Shown here in pieces: positions 38,440 through 47,830 of a stretch of DNA of 64,000 nt (position 1 is the stretch's first letter; each line of letters opens with the position of its first letter). This DNA is from Bacteroidota bacterium (GTDB lineage Bacteria > Bacteroidota > Bacteroidia > Chitinophagales > BACL12). The stretch is taken from assembly GCA_016718035.1 (NCBI GenBank), contig JADKEK010000004.1:372001-436000 (forward strand). Reading direction: 5' to 3'. Below the pieces are notes generated by a model. That model worked only from the letters and a program-made list of their open reading frames with translations. It searched no databases and had not been told where the DNA came from. Position numbers and translations under genes: made by a program.

Positions 38440-39615
38440 TCACAAATTTATAGCCCCCTTCATCCCATGTCCTTTTGCCATTAATTTATAAGCACTTGGC
38501 GAAACACCCATTTTGTTTTTGAACGCGGCATTAAAGGTTGCTTTGTTAGTGTAGCCAACGTCGAATGCTATACTGAGAATTTTGGAGTCGGAATAAGACT
38601 CATCGAGAAGGAGGCGACAGGCTTCTTTGATGCGATATTCGTGGAGGAGCTCTGAGAAATTTTTATGTAGGGTGGAATTAATTAAAAAGGATAATTCGTG
38701 CACAGGCATTTGTAATAACTCGGAAAGTTTGTTCAAATTTAATTCAGAGTCGAGCCAAGGCTTTTGCGTTTCCAGGTATGTAGTCAGTTTTTGACTTTGA
38801 AGTATTAAATCTGCGGGAGGGAGTTTTTTTCTGGTATTGGCATTCTTTTGTTCAAATAATGATAAAGGTTGGCGGAAAGCGCCATATCCAATCAGATAAA
38901 TACAAACTGACATTATTCCGGATACTAAATAATCTAAGCCATCAAGAGAAATTCCAAAATAAAGTGTTATCCAATAACTGCTGAAACAAAGGGAGAACAA
39001 TACATAAAATGAAATATTACGAACATACCAACGATATTTCAATTGTTGATGTTCGCTGTCATGCTTTTCCTTATTTTGTTTAATTAATAAACGCAATAAT
39101 AAAAAGGCATAAATAAACATACTCAAAAACTGCAGGGCATTGAATACCTGAAACGATGTTATTACAAAACTCACGTGACGATATATCTTGTCTTGGAGAA
39201 AAATATTCATGGGTTCTTGCGATGTCGCAATTACTTCAGGCCCGGTGGTGAACCAATAAATAAATGGCAACATATACGTGAGATGCACCGCAAACGGAAT
39301 AAAGTGTTTTTTATAGTTTGTTGGTAGTTCTCCGTTTTTAATGATAATAATATATAAATACATCAATGGTCCCAACAAAAATGGCAAGGCCGAACACCAA
39401 CCCTTGGTCCACATAAAATTGCAACTGTAACCTGTCCAGTATAACACGTAATAACACAAAATCATCGAAAATGCAGCAACAAAAATTGCCATGGTTCTGT
39501 TTGCAACTACATTTGATCTATTGTAAACGGCAAGCAATACCGCAAGAAATAATCCCTGAGCCGAAATAATCAGAAATATAAAAGACCCAATGGTAAACGA
39601 TGGTTCAGGTAACAT
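38440..39615 (-). CDS. membrane-bound AraC-type transcriptional regulator
   Basis: 391 aa. The N-terminal ~245 residues hold about seven hydrophobic segments (e.g. FIFLIISAQGLFLAVLLAVY). The C-terminal ~110 form an AraC domain: LSELLQMPVHELSFLINSTL and then ILSIAFDVGYTNKATFNAAFKNKMGVSPSAYK. A membrane sensor fused to a DNA-binding domain, a layout common in Bacteroidota. The signal is unknown. It diverges from the GEVED/T9SS gene at 39792, its possible target. Confidence 0.87.
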   Translation of the reverse strand: MLPEPSFTIGSFIFLIISAQGLFLAVLLAVYNRSNVVANRTMAIFVAAFSMILCYYVLYWTGYSCNFMWTKGWCSALPFLLGPLMYLYIIIIKNGELPTNYKKHFIPFAVHLTYMLPFIYWFTTGPEVIATSQEPMNIFLQDKIYRHVSFVITSFQVFNALQFLSMFIYAFLLLRLLIKQNKEKHDSEHQQLKYRWYVRNISFYVLFSLCFSSYWITLYFGISLDGLDYLVSGIMSVCIYLIGYGAFRQPLSLFEQKNANTRKKLPPADLILQSQKLTTYLETQKPWLDSELNLNKLSELLQMPVHELSFLINSTLHKNFSELLHEYRIKEACRLLLDESYSDSKILSIAFDVGYTNKATFNAAFKNKMGVSPSAYKLMAKGHGMKGAINL

Positions 39616-39791
39616 GCTGTAAATTTTGTTAAATAAAAATAATAATAAACAATGACCCTACCAATTTTAACTTGCTTTAACATGCGCTAACAGTTATTTT
39701 GTCATAATTAAGTCATGAGCGAATAAATCAGGTCTGATTTTATAATTCAGGACGCTATTAATAATGGTATGGAGAAGATTTGCATTAAAAA

Positions 39792-42395
39792 TTGCATATG
39801 AAAAATTTAAACAAACTTCTTCCTTCCACATGGATAATTTTTATTTGTTTACAAATACTCACACTCAACATTTCAGCACAATATTGTATACCGCAACATT
39901 CCTTTCCCATGCTCGATGTGATCATCGACGGTGTAGAGCTCGGCGACATTATGAATACCGGAAGCGGGGTTGCTGAAGAAAATATCGGTTACAGCGATTA
40001 TACTGAACTTTCCACCGGACTTATTGCAGGGTCCACCAATACCATTTATCTCGAAAATAAATCCTGGCAGTATAATTATTCCGTTTGGATTGATTTCAAC
40101 CAGAATATGGAATTTGAAGAAACAGAAAAACTGGGAACCATCGTTTTAACCGGGGTTCAATCGGGGAACATTACGATTAACATTCCTGCCGATGCCATCA
40201 ACGGAGAAACACGAATGAGAGTCCGGGCAGTTCACGAACCATTTGGCCCCTGGATAAATTCTAACGACCCATGTTTGCCATTTTTACAAGGTGATACTGA
40301 AGATTATACTGTCCTAATTTCAGGAGGCATTGAACATGATCTCAGTATAAAAAAATTGATATCTCCTGTTTCGGCGGTTGAATTAAATGAAGAGAGTATT
40401 ACCATAGCCATTTCCAATCATACCGATACAGATTTTTCAGATGTAAATGTTGCTTATACAATTGACGGTGGGCCTGAGGTGGTAGAAATTATTCCTGATG
40501 TAATTCCCGCCAACAGCGATTTTATTTATACTTTTTCGGAACCCGCTAACCTTACCGGTTTAGGATGTTATTCCATTGCACTGGAAGTGCAACATCCGGA
40601 TGATGGATTGTCATTAAATGATAACCTCGAAACAGCTATCTGCAATTTGAATTATGTAAGCGGTTCTAAAAAATGGTTGATACATTCCAATATTGATGGA
40701 GGTGCAGAGGCTCTTAGTGGCGCACCATATTTTAATACAACGAATACAACCTGTATGAATACAGTTTTTGGAGATGGTAACTGGACGCAGGAATATTTTG
40801 AAACAGTTGACCCGGAAATATTATTTTCCGATTCATCTTGCTTTATTTTTTTAGATGGAAGTTATAATCATATTGTCGCAATGGAAATATTTTTAAATGA
40901 TAACCGACAATTAATGGAAAACTGGGTTGCAGCCGGCGGAAAATTATATTTGAACAGCAGTGGGTCAGAAAGTGAGGGAGAACATTTTTATGTGGCGTAT
41001 GGGTTCGACGAAACAAAAATTGCCATGAGTTATCAGGTAACGGATATCAAAAAGAAAACCGGAATTACGCATCCTGTTTATGAAGGACCTTATACGCCTG
41101 TTGGCACAACCTTCAGTGGCTTTTATGCGAGTAATGCTGTGATATACGGAAATAATTACGACACACTTGCACATGAAAACATTGATGGCGTGTTGTTTGG
41201 TGCACCACATAATGATATGCCATGTATGATAGAAAAACAGTGGGGAATTGGCAAAGTAATTATGAGTGCGTGGGCACCAAGTCAGTTAATTGATCCAGCG
41301 GATAAAAATATGAATCTGCGTCAAAACATTTTGGTGTATTTAGGTGATTGTAATGTAGTTATTCCAGATGATGCAGGTGTCATCAATTTACCGGAATTAG
41401 TTTCTTCCTGTAATAAATCTGAGACAGAGGAAATAAAAATTACTATTCAAAATTATGGTGGAACAACAATAAGTTCTGTACCTGTAGCTTATAAAATAAA
41501 TGGTGGTGTTGAAATTATGGAAATTGCTGCTATTACAATTGAACCTGGGGCTGAAGCAGATTATATTTTTGCAACTACTGCCGATCTTTCTGTTCCGGGT
41601 GAATATGTTTTTGAAATTTACACCCTGCTTCCTGATGATAGTGATATAAGCAATGATACGCTTGAATTAACTATAAATTCATATGCCTCACCTATGCCTA
41701 TATTAGAAGTAAATATAACATCGTGTGATGCAGTAATTCTTGATGCAGGAAATCCAGGAGTTGAATATGTATGGAGTACAGGAGAAATTACACAAACTAT
41801 AACGGTTACAAGTTCGGGAACCTATTCCGTTACTGTTATTGACCCGGTATCAGGTTGTGAGATTAGCGATACGGCTAATGTCACCATTATATCTGCACCT
41901 GAGGCGTCTTTTAATTACACTACATTAGGTCTCACTGTATTTTTTGAAAATACTTCCTCGGGTGCCGGAACATATTTCTGGGTTTTTGGTGATGGAGATG
42001 GTAGCACCGAAATAGACCCTACACATACTTATGCAACTGTGGGTGATTATTCGGTAACGCTAATAGTGGAAAATGAATGCGGAATAACTGAATATAATAT
42101 GGTAATTACCATTCAAGTTACGCCTATTTCAAATACTGATATTAAATCCATTAACTTATTTCCAAATCCTGCAAATCAATTTTTTATTGTCGAGCTGGAA
42201 AATTTAAGCGGGAATGAAATAGTATTGGAGATGTATGACCTACAAGGTAAACAGGTAATTTCACCGCTTGAAACTCAAATAATAAATGAACACGCTTTGA
42301 ATGTAAATATACCATTATTACCTACTGGGATTTACGTTGTTAAATTAATTGTTGGGGAAACTGTTTATGTAGGTAGGGTGGAGAAACATAGATGA
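39792..42395 (+). CDS. GEVED/PKD surface protein with T9SS type A sorting domain
   Basis: 867 aa with a signal peptide ending LNISAQ. A GEVED domain (about 30-165) shows YSVWIDFNQNMEFEETEKLG and ends QGDTEDYTV. Then Ig-like repeats with CARDB-type sequence (ITIAISNHTDTDFSDVNVAY; IKITIQNYGGTTISSVPVAY), a PKD domain (YFWVFGDGDGSTEIDPTHTY) and a T9SS type A tail (INLFPNPANQFFIVELENLS). Predicted secreted surface protein or adhesin; no catalytic site noticed. Confidence 0.87.
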   Translation: MHMKNLNKLLPSTWIIFICLQILTLNISAQYCIPQHSFPMLDVIIDGVELGDIMNTGSGVAEENIGYSDYTELSTGLIAGSTNTIYLENKSWQYNYSVWIDFNQNMEFEETEKLGTIVLTGVQSGNITINIPADAINGETRMRVRAVHEPFGPWINSNDPCLPFLQGDTEDYTVLISGGIEHDLSIKKLISPVSAVELNEESITIAISNHTDTDFSDVNVAYTIDGGPEVVEIIPDVIPANSDFIYTFSEPANLTGLGCYSIALEVQHPDDGLSLNDNLETAICNLNYVSGSKKWLIHSNIDGGAEALSGAPYFNTTNTTCMNTVFGDGNWTQEYFETVDPEILFSDSSCFIFLDGSYNHIVAMEIFLNDNRQLMENWVAAGGKLYLNSSGSESEGEHFYVAYGFDETKIAMSYQVTDIKKKTGITHPVYEGPYTPVGTTFSGFYASNAVIYGNNYDTLAHENIDGVLFGAPHNDMPCMIEKQWGIGKVIMSAWAPSQLIDPADKNMNLRQNILVYLGDCNVVIPDDAGVINLPELVSSCNKSETEEIKITIQNYGGTTISSVPVAYKINGGVEIMEIAAITIEPGAEADYIFATTADLSVPGEYVFEIYTLLPDDSDISNDTLELTINSYASPMPILEVNITSCDAVILDAGNPGVEYVWSTGEITQTITVTSSGTYSVTVIDPVSGCEISDTANVTIISAPEASFNYTTLGLTVFFENTSSGAGTYFWVFGDGDGSTEIDPTHTYATVGDYSVTLIVENECGITEYNMVITIQVTPISNTDIKSINLFPNPANQFFIVELENLSGNEIVLEMYDLQGKQVISPLETQIINEHALNVNIPLLPTGIYVVKLIVGETVYVGRVEKHR

Positions 42396-42494
42396 ATAAA
42401 TTGATAATTTAAATGTTGGATATAATTCAACACGTTATATTTGAAGTGGAATAAATATGATTAAAATGAATGCAGAGGATTTTTAAGGCGGAGG

Positions 42495-42556
42495 AAAACA
42501 CATACTATAAAAATGTATTTAGCGTTGGTTAACAACAATTTTTTAGTATGTGTTTT
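42495..42556. terminator. long-looped hairpin between convergent genes
   Basis: A perfect 13-bp inverted repeat, AAAACACATACTA (42495) and TAGTATGTGTTTT (42544), encloses a 36-nt loop with an inner GTTG/CAAC pairing. It lies between convergent genes and has T-runs on the plus strand and, through the A-run, on the minus strand. Possibly a bidirectional terminator, though the loop is unusually large. Confidence 0.5.
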
Positions 42557-42572
42557 TTAAGCGTAGCATTGC

Positions 42573-43574
42573 TTATTTTACTTTCACAACTACTTTACCT
42601 TTTGTGCGACCAGCCTCTACATAAGTCAAAGCCTCATTGGCTTGTTCAAATGTAAATACTTTGTCCAGCACCGGTTTTATAGCGCCATTATTGATAAGCG
42701 ATGCAATTTCTGTCAACTGATTACCATTCGCACGCATAAAAAGAAACGAATAATCTACACCAAGTCGTTTAGCCTTTCTATTAATTCCAAAACTTAATAA
42801 TTTCATAATGAATTTTAAGAACCAAGGTGTATTCATTTGTTTTGCAAAGCCCACATCCGGCGGTCCGGATATAGAAATAACTTTCCCATTAGGTTTTAAG
42901 ATTCGCAACGACTTTTCGAGTGACTTTGTGTCCTGGCTGTTCAATACTACATCATAATCTTTAAGCATGGTTTCAAAATCATCCCTCTTGTAATCAATCA
43001 CAACATCTGCACCCAAACGCTTCACCAAATCAAAATTAGTTTCACTTGTTGTAGTTGCAACTGTTGCACCCACATGCTTTGCCAACTGAATTGCAAATGT
43101 TCCAACACCTCCCGATCCTGCCTGAATAAAAACCTTTTGCCCTTTTTTGAGATTTGCCTTTTCAATTAATGCTTGCCACGCAGTTAAACCTACTAATGGA
43201 ATGGAAGCTGCCTCTTCCATGGATATATTTTGAGGCTTTAGGGCAACATTAGTTTCATTAATAGCAATATATTCTGCTAATGTGCCAATTTTCAAGACTG
43301 CCGGTTGTGCAAATACCTCATCACCAACATTAAAGCGACTAACTTTATAACCGGTTTTTGTTACAACTCCTGCTACATCATGTCCTAAAATCAAGGGCAA
43401 TTTATACGGTAGTATGAGTTTAAACTCCCCACTTTTTAGTTTGCTATCAATTAAATTTATGCTAGCAGCGTGTATTTGAATTAAAACTTCATTGTCGTTT
43501 ACTACTGGTTCAGGCAAATCAACCATCTCAAGTTTATCTACTTTACTGTATCGTCTTGCTATAAATGCTTTCAT
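42573..43574 (-). CDS. NADP-dependent medium-chain alcohol dehydrogenase/quinone oxidoreductase
   Basis: 333 aa MDR protein. A GroES-like N-terminus (VLIQIHAASINLIDSKLKSG, LILGHDVAGVV) and a cofactor motif AGSGGVGTFAIQLAKHVGA. No structural zinc Cys cluster, which places it with the quinone oxidoreductase/zinc-independent group. It lies 22 bp downstream of the 43.6-kb secreted protein gene and in the same orientation as the alpha/beta hydrolase, so all three may be under the HxlR regulator. Confidence 0.88.
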   Translation of the reverse strand: MKAFIARRYSKVDKLEMVDLPEPVVNDNEVLIQIHAASINLIDSKLKSGEFKLILPYKLPLILGHDVAGVVTKTGYKVSRFNVGDEVFAQPAVLKIGTLAEYIAINETNVALKPQNISMEEAASIPLVGLTAWQALIEKANLKKGQKVFIQAGSGGVGTFAIQLAKHVGATVATTTSETNFDLVKRLGADVVIDYKRDDFETMLKDYDVVLNSQDTKSLEKSLRILKPNGKVISISGPPDVGFAKQMNTPWFLKFIMKLLSFGINRKAKRLGVDYSFLFMRANGNQLTEIASLINNGAIKPVLDKVFTFEQANEALTYVEAGRTKGKVVVKVK

Positions 43575-43596
43575 TTTTTTTATTTGTTTTGAATGA

Positions 43597-44462
43597 TTAA
43601 TAAAAAAGCTTACCTTCCTTTACAAATGTCAATGTCTCCTCAATTTCATAAGCATGAACTGCTGTACAAAAAAGAGAAATTCGTTCTGAAAGGTTTTTGA
43701 GTGCTTCACTTTTAAAAAATTGCGCCATACCATTTTTATCTGAAAACCCTATAATTATTGAAGCTTGAAACTGTACCTCCTTCGCATTATCGTGTAATAC
43801 ATTCGGGGTGTCCCATTGCGATTCCTTCCAAGGGTTGTAGGTCTTGCTTCTTAACTCCTTCAACAAACCGGTATTAGCAAGCATAGGTGTGAGTTCTTCC
43901 ATGATAAATTTCTTAAAATCATCTTCTTTCACGCCATCTTTTTTCCTAAATAAAACGATACTTCGAGCTTCAATAGTTGTGCCGGCATCAGCTACGTAAT
44001 ACCAACGGGAATTGTTTGGAAATGCTGCATATAGTATAGTTCGTTTAAATAAATTTACTTCGTCTTTATAAGCAAGTTTATTTTGTTCTCTGCCGCTTAA
44101 AAGAGAAAGGAAACCTTTCAAAGTAACATCGGCAATGCCGTCTATTTTGCGGTCTTGAGGTATGGTGGTTTCAACACTTGATATTGTAGGCCACATGCCG
44201 GTATTTTTTTCATTTAGATGTATTTGACGATATTCCCAAAGCCCCTTATTTGCAGCAATTATTTTTGAGTGCGGACCTTTCCATCTGTTCATTCCTGCCT
44301 GTCGGGTTGTGTCTGTTCGCATCCAAAGTAAAATTGATGACGATAAATGTTTTTCTGAGCTCACATCGGTCTTAACTTTGATAGGTTTTACAATTTTGTT
44401 TGAGCAAAACTTACTGCGCCAAACATCAAACTGAGCAATAATATGCTGATATTTTTTTTCAT
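43597..44462 (-). CDS. exported protein of unknown function, interrupted by a -1 frameshift after the signal peptide
   Basis: The long frame (43597-44393) begins in effect inside the protein. A signal peptide, MKKNISILLLSLMFGAVSFA then QTKL, starts at the ATG at 44462 but ends at a stop after 24 residues. One extra A in the four-A run (T run 44394-44397 on the plus strand) joins QTKIVKPIKV to the long frame through a GTG previously usable as start. The mature part (about 260 aa) has two halves with W-containing segments (WMRTDTTRQAGMNRWKGPHS; FQASIIIGFSDKNGM) that could be EthD/dimeric-barrel-like. That fold guess is weak. Confidence 0.65.
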
Positions 44463-44472
44463 AATATAATAT

Positions 44473-45324
44473 TTAGGTAGTTAAAAAGGGAATTGCTTTT
44501 TTAAGAAAGTCGTTGTGGTATTGAAATATTCCACCATGCCCTGAATTTGGATAAATGATAACTGGCTCCGCATTGGGAAAACGTTTTGCTAAATCAATTG
44601 AGAGCGGTGTAGGCACCATTCTATCATTATCACCATTGGCTACTAACACTGGATGTTTAAATACACTTAAATCGGCCTGAGCCTCTTTGCCCCATGCTTC
44701 AATAGCTTGCAGTTGCTTTTTTAAAACACTGAGTTTTACTTTTGCATCTCGGTTTGTTGTTCTTTCGTTTAACCGCTTTAGAAAATCTCTCGCTGCTTGT
44801 TTGCCCACTTTGTTTTGGGTAAAAAATAAATAAAACTTGGGGTCTCTAAATGTGACGATTCCTTTAAAAATATCCTTGTAAGTAAGGCCAACCACGGCAC
44901 TAATGCCTTCTCCACCTCTTGGGCCTGATCCTGCCAATATTATTTTACGTACCAATAAGGGCTCTACTAAAAGTAATTCTTGGGTTATAAATCCACCCAT
45001 AGAAAAGGCAACAATATCTACTTGTTTATACCCCAATGCATAGATAAAAGCTATAGCATCTTTTGCCATGTCAGCAATACTTGTGCCTTGTTCACCTGTT
45101 GTAGCCCCTACACCTCGATAATCAAAGGAAATTACATGACGTTCTGCTGCGATAGCATCCATAATTCTTGGGTCGCAGTTATCAAGGTTTGCCGTAAGGT
45201 GGTTGAAATAAATAACTGGAATATCGCTTTGTTTGCCATAAGCACGGAAAGCGAACTTGATGCCGTTTGCCGCAGTAATAAACTGTGTCGGCACTGTTGC
45301 ATAAGTTAGATTTTGATTAGCCAT
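44473..45324 (-). CDS. alpha/beta hydrolase
   Basis: 283 aa from the Met at 45324 (MANQNLTYATV). Nucleophile elbow AFSMGG (Ser), catalytic Asp in ANGDNDRMVP, His in YPNSGHGGIF, and a helpful HG-like YFNHLTANLDNCD segment. I prefer this start over an upstream Met at 45429 because the upstream residues overlap the regulatory palindromes and look like non-coding sequence. Divergent from an HxlR regulator that probably controls it. Confidence 0.88.
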   Translation of the reverse strand: MANQNLTYATVPTQFITAANGIKFAFRAYGKQSDIPVIYFNHLTANLDNCDPRIMDAIAAERHVISFDYRGVGATTGEQGTSIADMAKDAIAFIYALGYKQVDIVAFSMGGFITQELLLVEPLLVRKIILAGSGPRGGEGISAVVGLTYKDIFKGIVTFRDPKFYLFFTQNKVGKQAARDFLKRLNERTTNRDAKVKLSVLKKQLQAIEAWGKEAQADLSVFKHPVLVANGDNDRMVPTPLSIDLAKRFPNAEPVIIYPNSGHGGIFQYHNDFLKKAIPFLTT

Positions 45325-45346
45325 TTTTAATAATTTTGTATATTTG

Positions 45347-45361
45347 CTTGCATTTTGCAAG
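45347..45361. promoter_or_regulatory. half-strength HxlR-type operator palindrome
   Basis: CTTGC-ATTTT-GCAAG, 15 bp, shares its CTTGCA/TGCAAG core with the larger palindrome 13 bp away. It lies 22 bp upstream of the hydrolase start. Confidence 0.6.
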
Positions 45362-45373
45362 TGCAAACATACA

Positions 45374-45400
45374 ACAATACTTGCATAATGCAAGTATTGT
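45374..45400. promoter_or_regulatory. 27-bp perfect palindrome, probable HxlR operator
   Basis: Arms ACAATACTTGCAT and ATGCAAGTATTGT around one central A, inside the 90-bp gap between the hydrolase (-) and the HxlR gene (+). This is the position expected for an autoregulated divergent promoter. Confidence 0.75.
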
Positions 45401-45414
45401 GTAAAAATTATTTT

Positions 45415-45942
45415 ATGAGCAGAAATCAAAAAAGGTCAGATTGCCCTATTAGTTGCTCCCTTGATATTTGGGGAGATAAGTGGTCGCTGTTGATTGTCAG
45501 AGATCTAATGGATGCCAAACAATGCACCTACGGCGACTTTTTAAAGTCGCCAGAAAAAATTGCAACAAATATTTTAGCCTCAAGATTGCAGTCGTTAGAG
45601 GAGTTTGAGATAATTGAAAAATCGGAGCACCCCGACAGTAAAAGAAAAATGTATTATCAGCTCACAATAAAAGGAATAGACTTAGTTCCAATTATGATTG
45701 AGATAACAGCTTGGGCGGATAAATATGCAACTATACCAAAAGAACGAAAAGCTTTATTGAGGGCTTACAAAAAAGATAAAGAAGGATTTATTAAGGCATC
45801 CATTAAAGAATTGAAAAAGTGTAACCGGTCAATTTATAAAAAATTAGGCATTTGCATTTCAGTGGCTGTTTATTATTTTTTTATTAGCAGTTGCGAGTCA
45901 GGCTTCATTTTTTTATTGTCGGGTTATGAGTTGACAAAATGA
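45415..45942 (+). CDS. HxlR family winged-helix transcriptional regulator
   Basis: About 175 aa from the Met at 45415 (MSRNQKRSDCPIS). The HxlR signature CPISCSLDIWGDKWSLLIVRDL is at the N-terminus, followed by a winged helix (NILASRLQSLEEFEIIEKSEH). The conserved Cys in DCPI is the usual redox or electrophile-sensing residue. The C-terminal ~60 residues, with a hydrophobic stretch (ICISVAVYYFFISSCESGFIF), are longer than typical HxlR proteins. Probably represses the divergent hydrolase and perhaps the following MDR gene. Confidence 0.85.
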   Translation: MSRNQKRSDCPISCSLDIWGDKWSLLIVRDLMDAKQCTYGDFLKSPEKIATNILASRLQSLEEFEIIEKSEHPDSKRKMYYQLTIKGIDLVPIMIEITAWADKYATIPKERKALLRAYKKDKEGFIKASIKELKKCNRSIYKKLGICISVAVYYFFISSCESGFIFLLSGYELTK

Positions 45943-46232
45943 AAGCATTTATAGTGTGGTAGCAGTGCTAAATATATCCAATATTTTTCGAAGCAAAGGC
46001 AAATAAATTCCCCTGAATTATTGTACCTTTTCCCTAAAAAAGGTTGTTTAAAGTGCACCCTTTTGAAGTTGGCAGGATAAATAAGGGTGCTGTAATCGTT
46101 TTGAAGATTTACAATGTGCTTGCGTTTTTGTTTACAAATAAATCTGAGAAACGAATTAATCAAATATCAAAATTCAGTTATAAGGAGAAGAATAGGACGT
46201 CTACTAATAACACTAATGTAAATGGCGTTATA

Positions 46233-46982
46233 TTAATCGTCCACGGTTGTTTTGTTATCATTATTAATGTCAATAAATAGGATCATTTTTCCAATTTTAG
46301 ATGATGCTCCACTATAAACACCTGTTTCCTCAGCAAATTCTGTTGGATTTCGAAATGTTCCGAATATAATGTCAAACAATGGAAGGTCTGAATAGTTGAA
46401 CGCGTGAATGCCTTTGGCGTGGTGCAATGAATGTGATTCGGGTCGCTGAAAAATGTATCCCGCCCATTGAGGCGTTTTAATGTTTGTATGTTGTATAACC
46501 GCAAGAAAAGTAGCTCCATAAATTGCATAAATAGTTGCCTGTGGAGTAAATCCTGCAATCCAAATCATTGCCAAACTTGTCAAAAAAGTAAAACCAATCA
46601 TATCCATAAGACTAAAAAAGAAAGCACCATATGTATCCACACGCTCTGCACTGTGATGCATTTGGTGAAACACTCTCCACAACAAATGGTTTTTGTGCAT
46701 TAACCGATGCCAAACATATACCCCGAATTCGTAAAGTAACAATGCAGTCAAGCCACCCCAATAGTCGCCAAGTAAAACTAAGTCAAACACTTTGTATGCA
46801 GACAAATAATTGTTCCAAATCAACGGAAGATAGGACGACACAAAGAAGTAGATAAAAAATGTCGATATTCCCATTATACGCCAATATTTAATGGTAGGTA
46901 ATTTTTTTGCCGGTATAACAGCTTCAGCAATTACTAAGACGAAATAAATGGAAATTACAATGACTGAAACAGGGTCAGTCAA
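46233..46982 (-). CDS. sterol desaturase/fatty acid hydroxylase family protein
   Basis: 249-aa membrane di-iron enzyme. Histidine clusters: HRLMHKNHLLWRVFHQMHHSAE and later ESHSLHHAKGIHAFN, spaced as in the SUR2/ERG3-type hydroxylase family. Several hydrophobic segments. Likely hydroxylates or desaturates a lipid. Stands alone, with about 290 bp of apparently empty spacer on its 3' side. Confidence 0.87.
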   Translation of the reverse strand: MTDPVSVIVISIYFVLVIAEAVIPAKKLPTIKYWRIMGISTFFIYFFVSSYLPLIWNNYLSAYKVFDLVLLGDYWGGLTALLLYEFGVYVWHRLMHKNHLLWRVFHQMHHSAERVDTYGAFFFSLMDMIGFTFLTSLAMIWIAGFTPQATIYAIYGATFLAVIQHTNIKTPQWAGYIFQRPESHSLHHAKGIHAFNYSDLPLFDIIFGTFRNPTEFAEETGVYSGASSKIGKMILFIDINNDNKTTVDD

Positions 46983-47213
46983 AATTTCCCAAGGTGTCGG
47001 TAGTTGTAAAATTTTATTGAAAATATTTTTTTATCTTGACGGTAGTTCGACGACTATAGCTATTTAACAATCGCTTGTAAAAGGTCATACAACAAAAGCG
47101 CTTGAAAAAGACTTTACCTTTCACCTCTCCAAAAATACTAAATAATTCCGGCTATGTGCAATGACCTTGGCCTTGCGGATAAATAACATGATATAATCAT
47201 TAATTAATTGATA

Positions 47214-47576
47214 TTACCAAGTCCCTTCTTTTTTCATAGCAAAATATGTCCATGCCCCGCCGGCAAAATCGATGGATGCGAAGAGCAGCATTATGGGTTC
47301 CATCATTTGTAGATATACAAACGCTGAAAAGAAAAAGATAATTGTGCAACGAATGCAAGCTGTAACTTTGAAAATGATAGAAAGTTGATGTCTTGCAGCA
47401 ACAATATAATAAACTGATAATGCCATTAGTAAAATCCCGGATAATCTTATCCAAACTTCACTTGTATTTTCTACACCGATTACAGTTAGAAAAACATTAG
47501 GAATAAACAACAACGTTGCTCCAACAAGAGTAAGGTAAACACCAAATACAAGAACACTTTTAGCGGCATGTGTCAT
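47214..47576 (-). CDS. small four-helix membrane protein, unknown function
   Basis: 120 aa with four hydrophobic segments (VFGVYLTLVGATLLFIP, RLSGILLMALSVYYIV, CIRCTIIFFFSAFVYL, IMLLFASIDFAGGAWTYF). Resembles short DUF-type membrane proteins widespread in bacteria. Isolated gene. The 254-bp spacer downstream (47577-47830) contains only a small hairpin ATCAGCC-GT-GGCTGAT at 47738-47753 without a T-run. Confidence 0.75.
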   Translation of the reverse strand: MTHAAKSVLVFGVYLTLVGATLLFIPNVFLTVIGVENTSEVWIRLSGILLMALSVYYIVAARHQLSIIFKVTACIRCTIIFFFSAFVYLQMMEPIMLLFASIDFAGGAWTYFAMKKEGTW

Positions 47577-47830
47577 AGTTTTTTTTGTTAAAGTTAAAAA
47601 TTAAATGAAAATTTGGCAAAACACATTAGTTAACTTGTTATTATGCCTTGTGGTAAACACAGTTTTTGATTTCTTTATGTTGGAACACATCCGTTTTGTG
47701 AAGTATTATTTCATAGCTTACCACTACAGTTCCTAGCATCAGCCGTGGCTGATCTGCCAGCTCCAACCTTGGTACGATACATATAACTTCATTTAACCAC
47801 TAAACTACCAATTTCTTCTTGGGGCTGTTT

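Noticed and set aside
47738..47753. ATCAGCC-GT-GGCTGAT hairpin as a terminator.
   Set aside because: No T-run follows on either strand; too short to assign.
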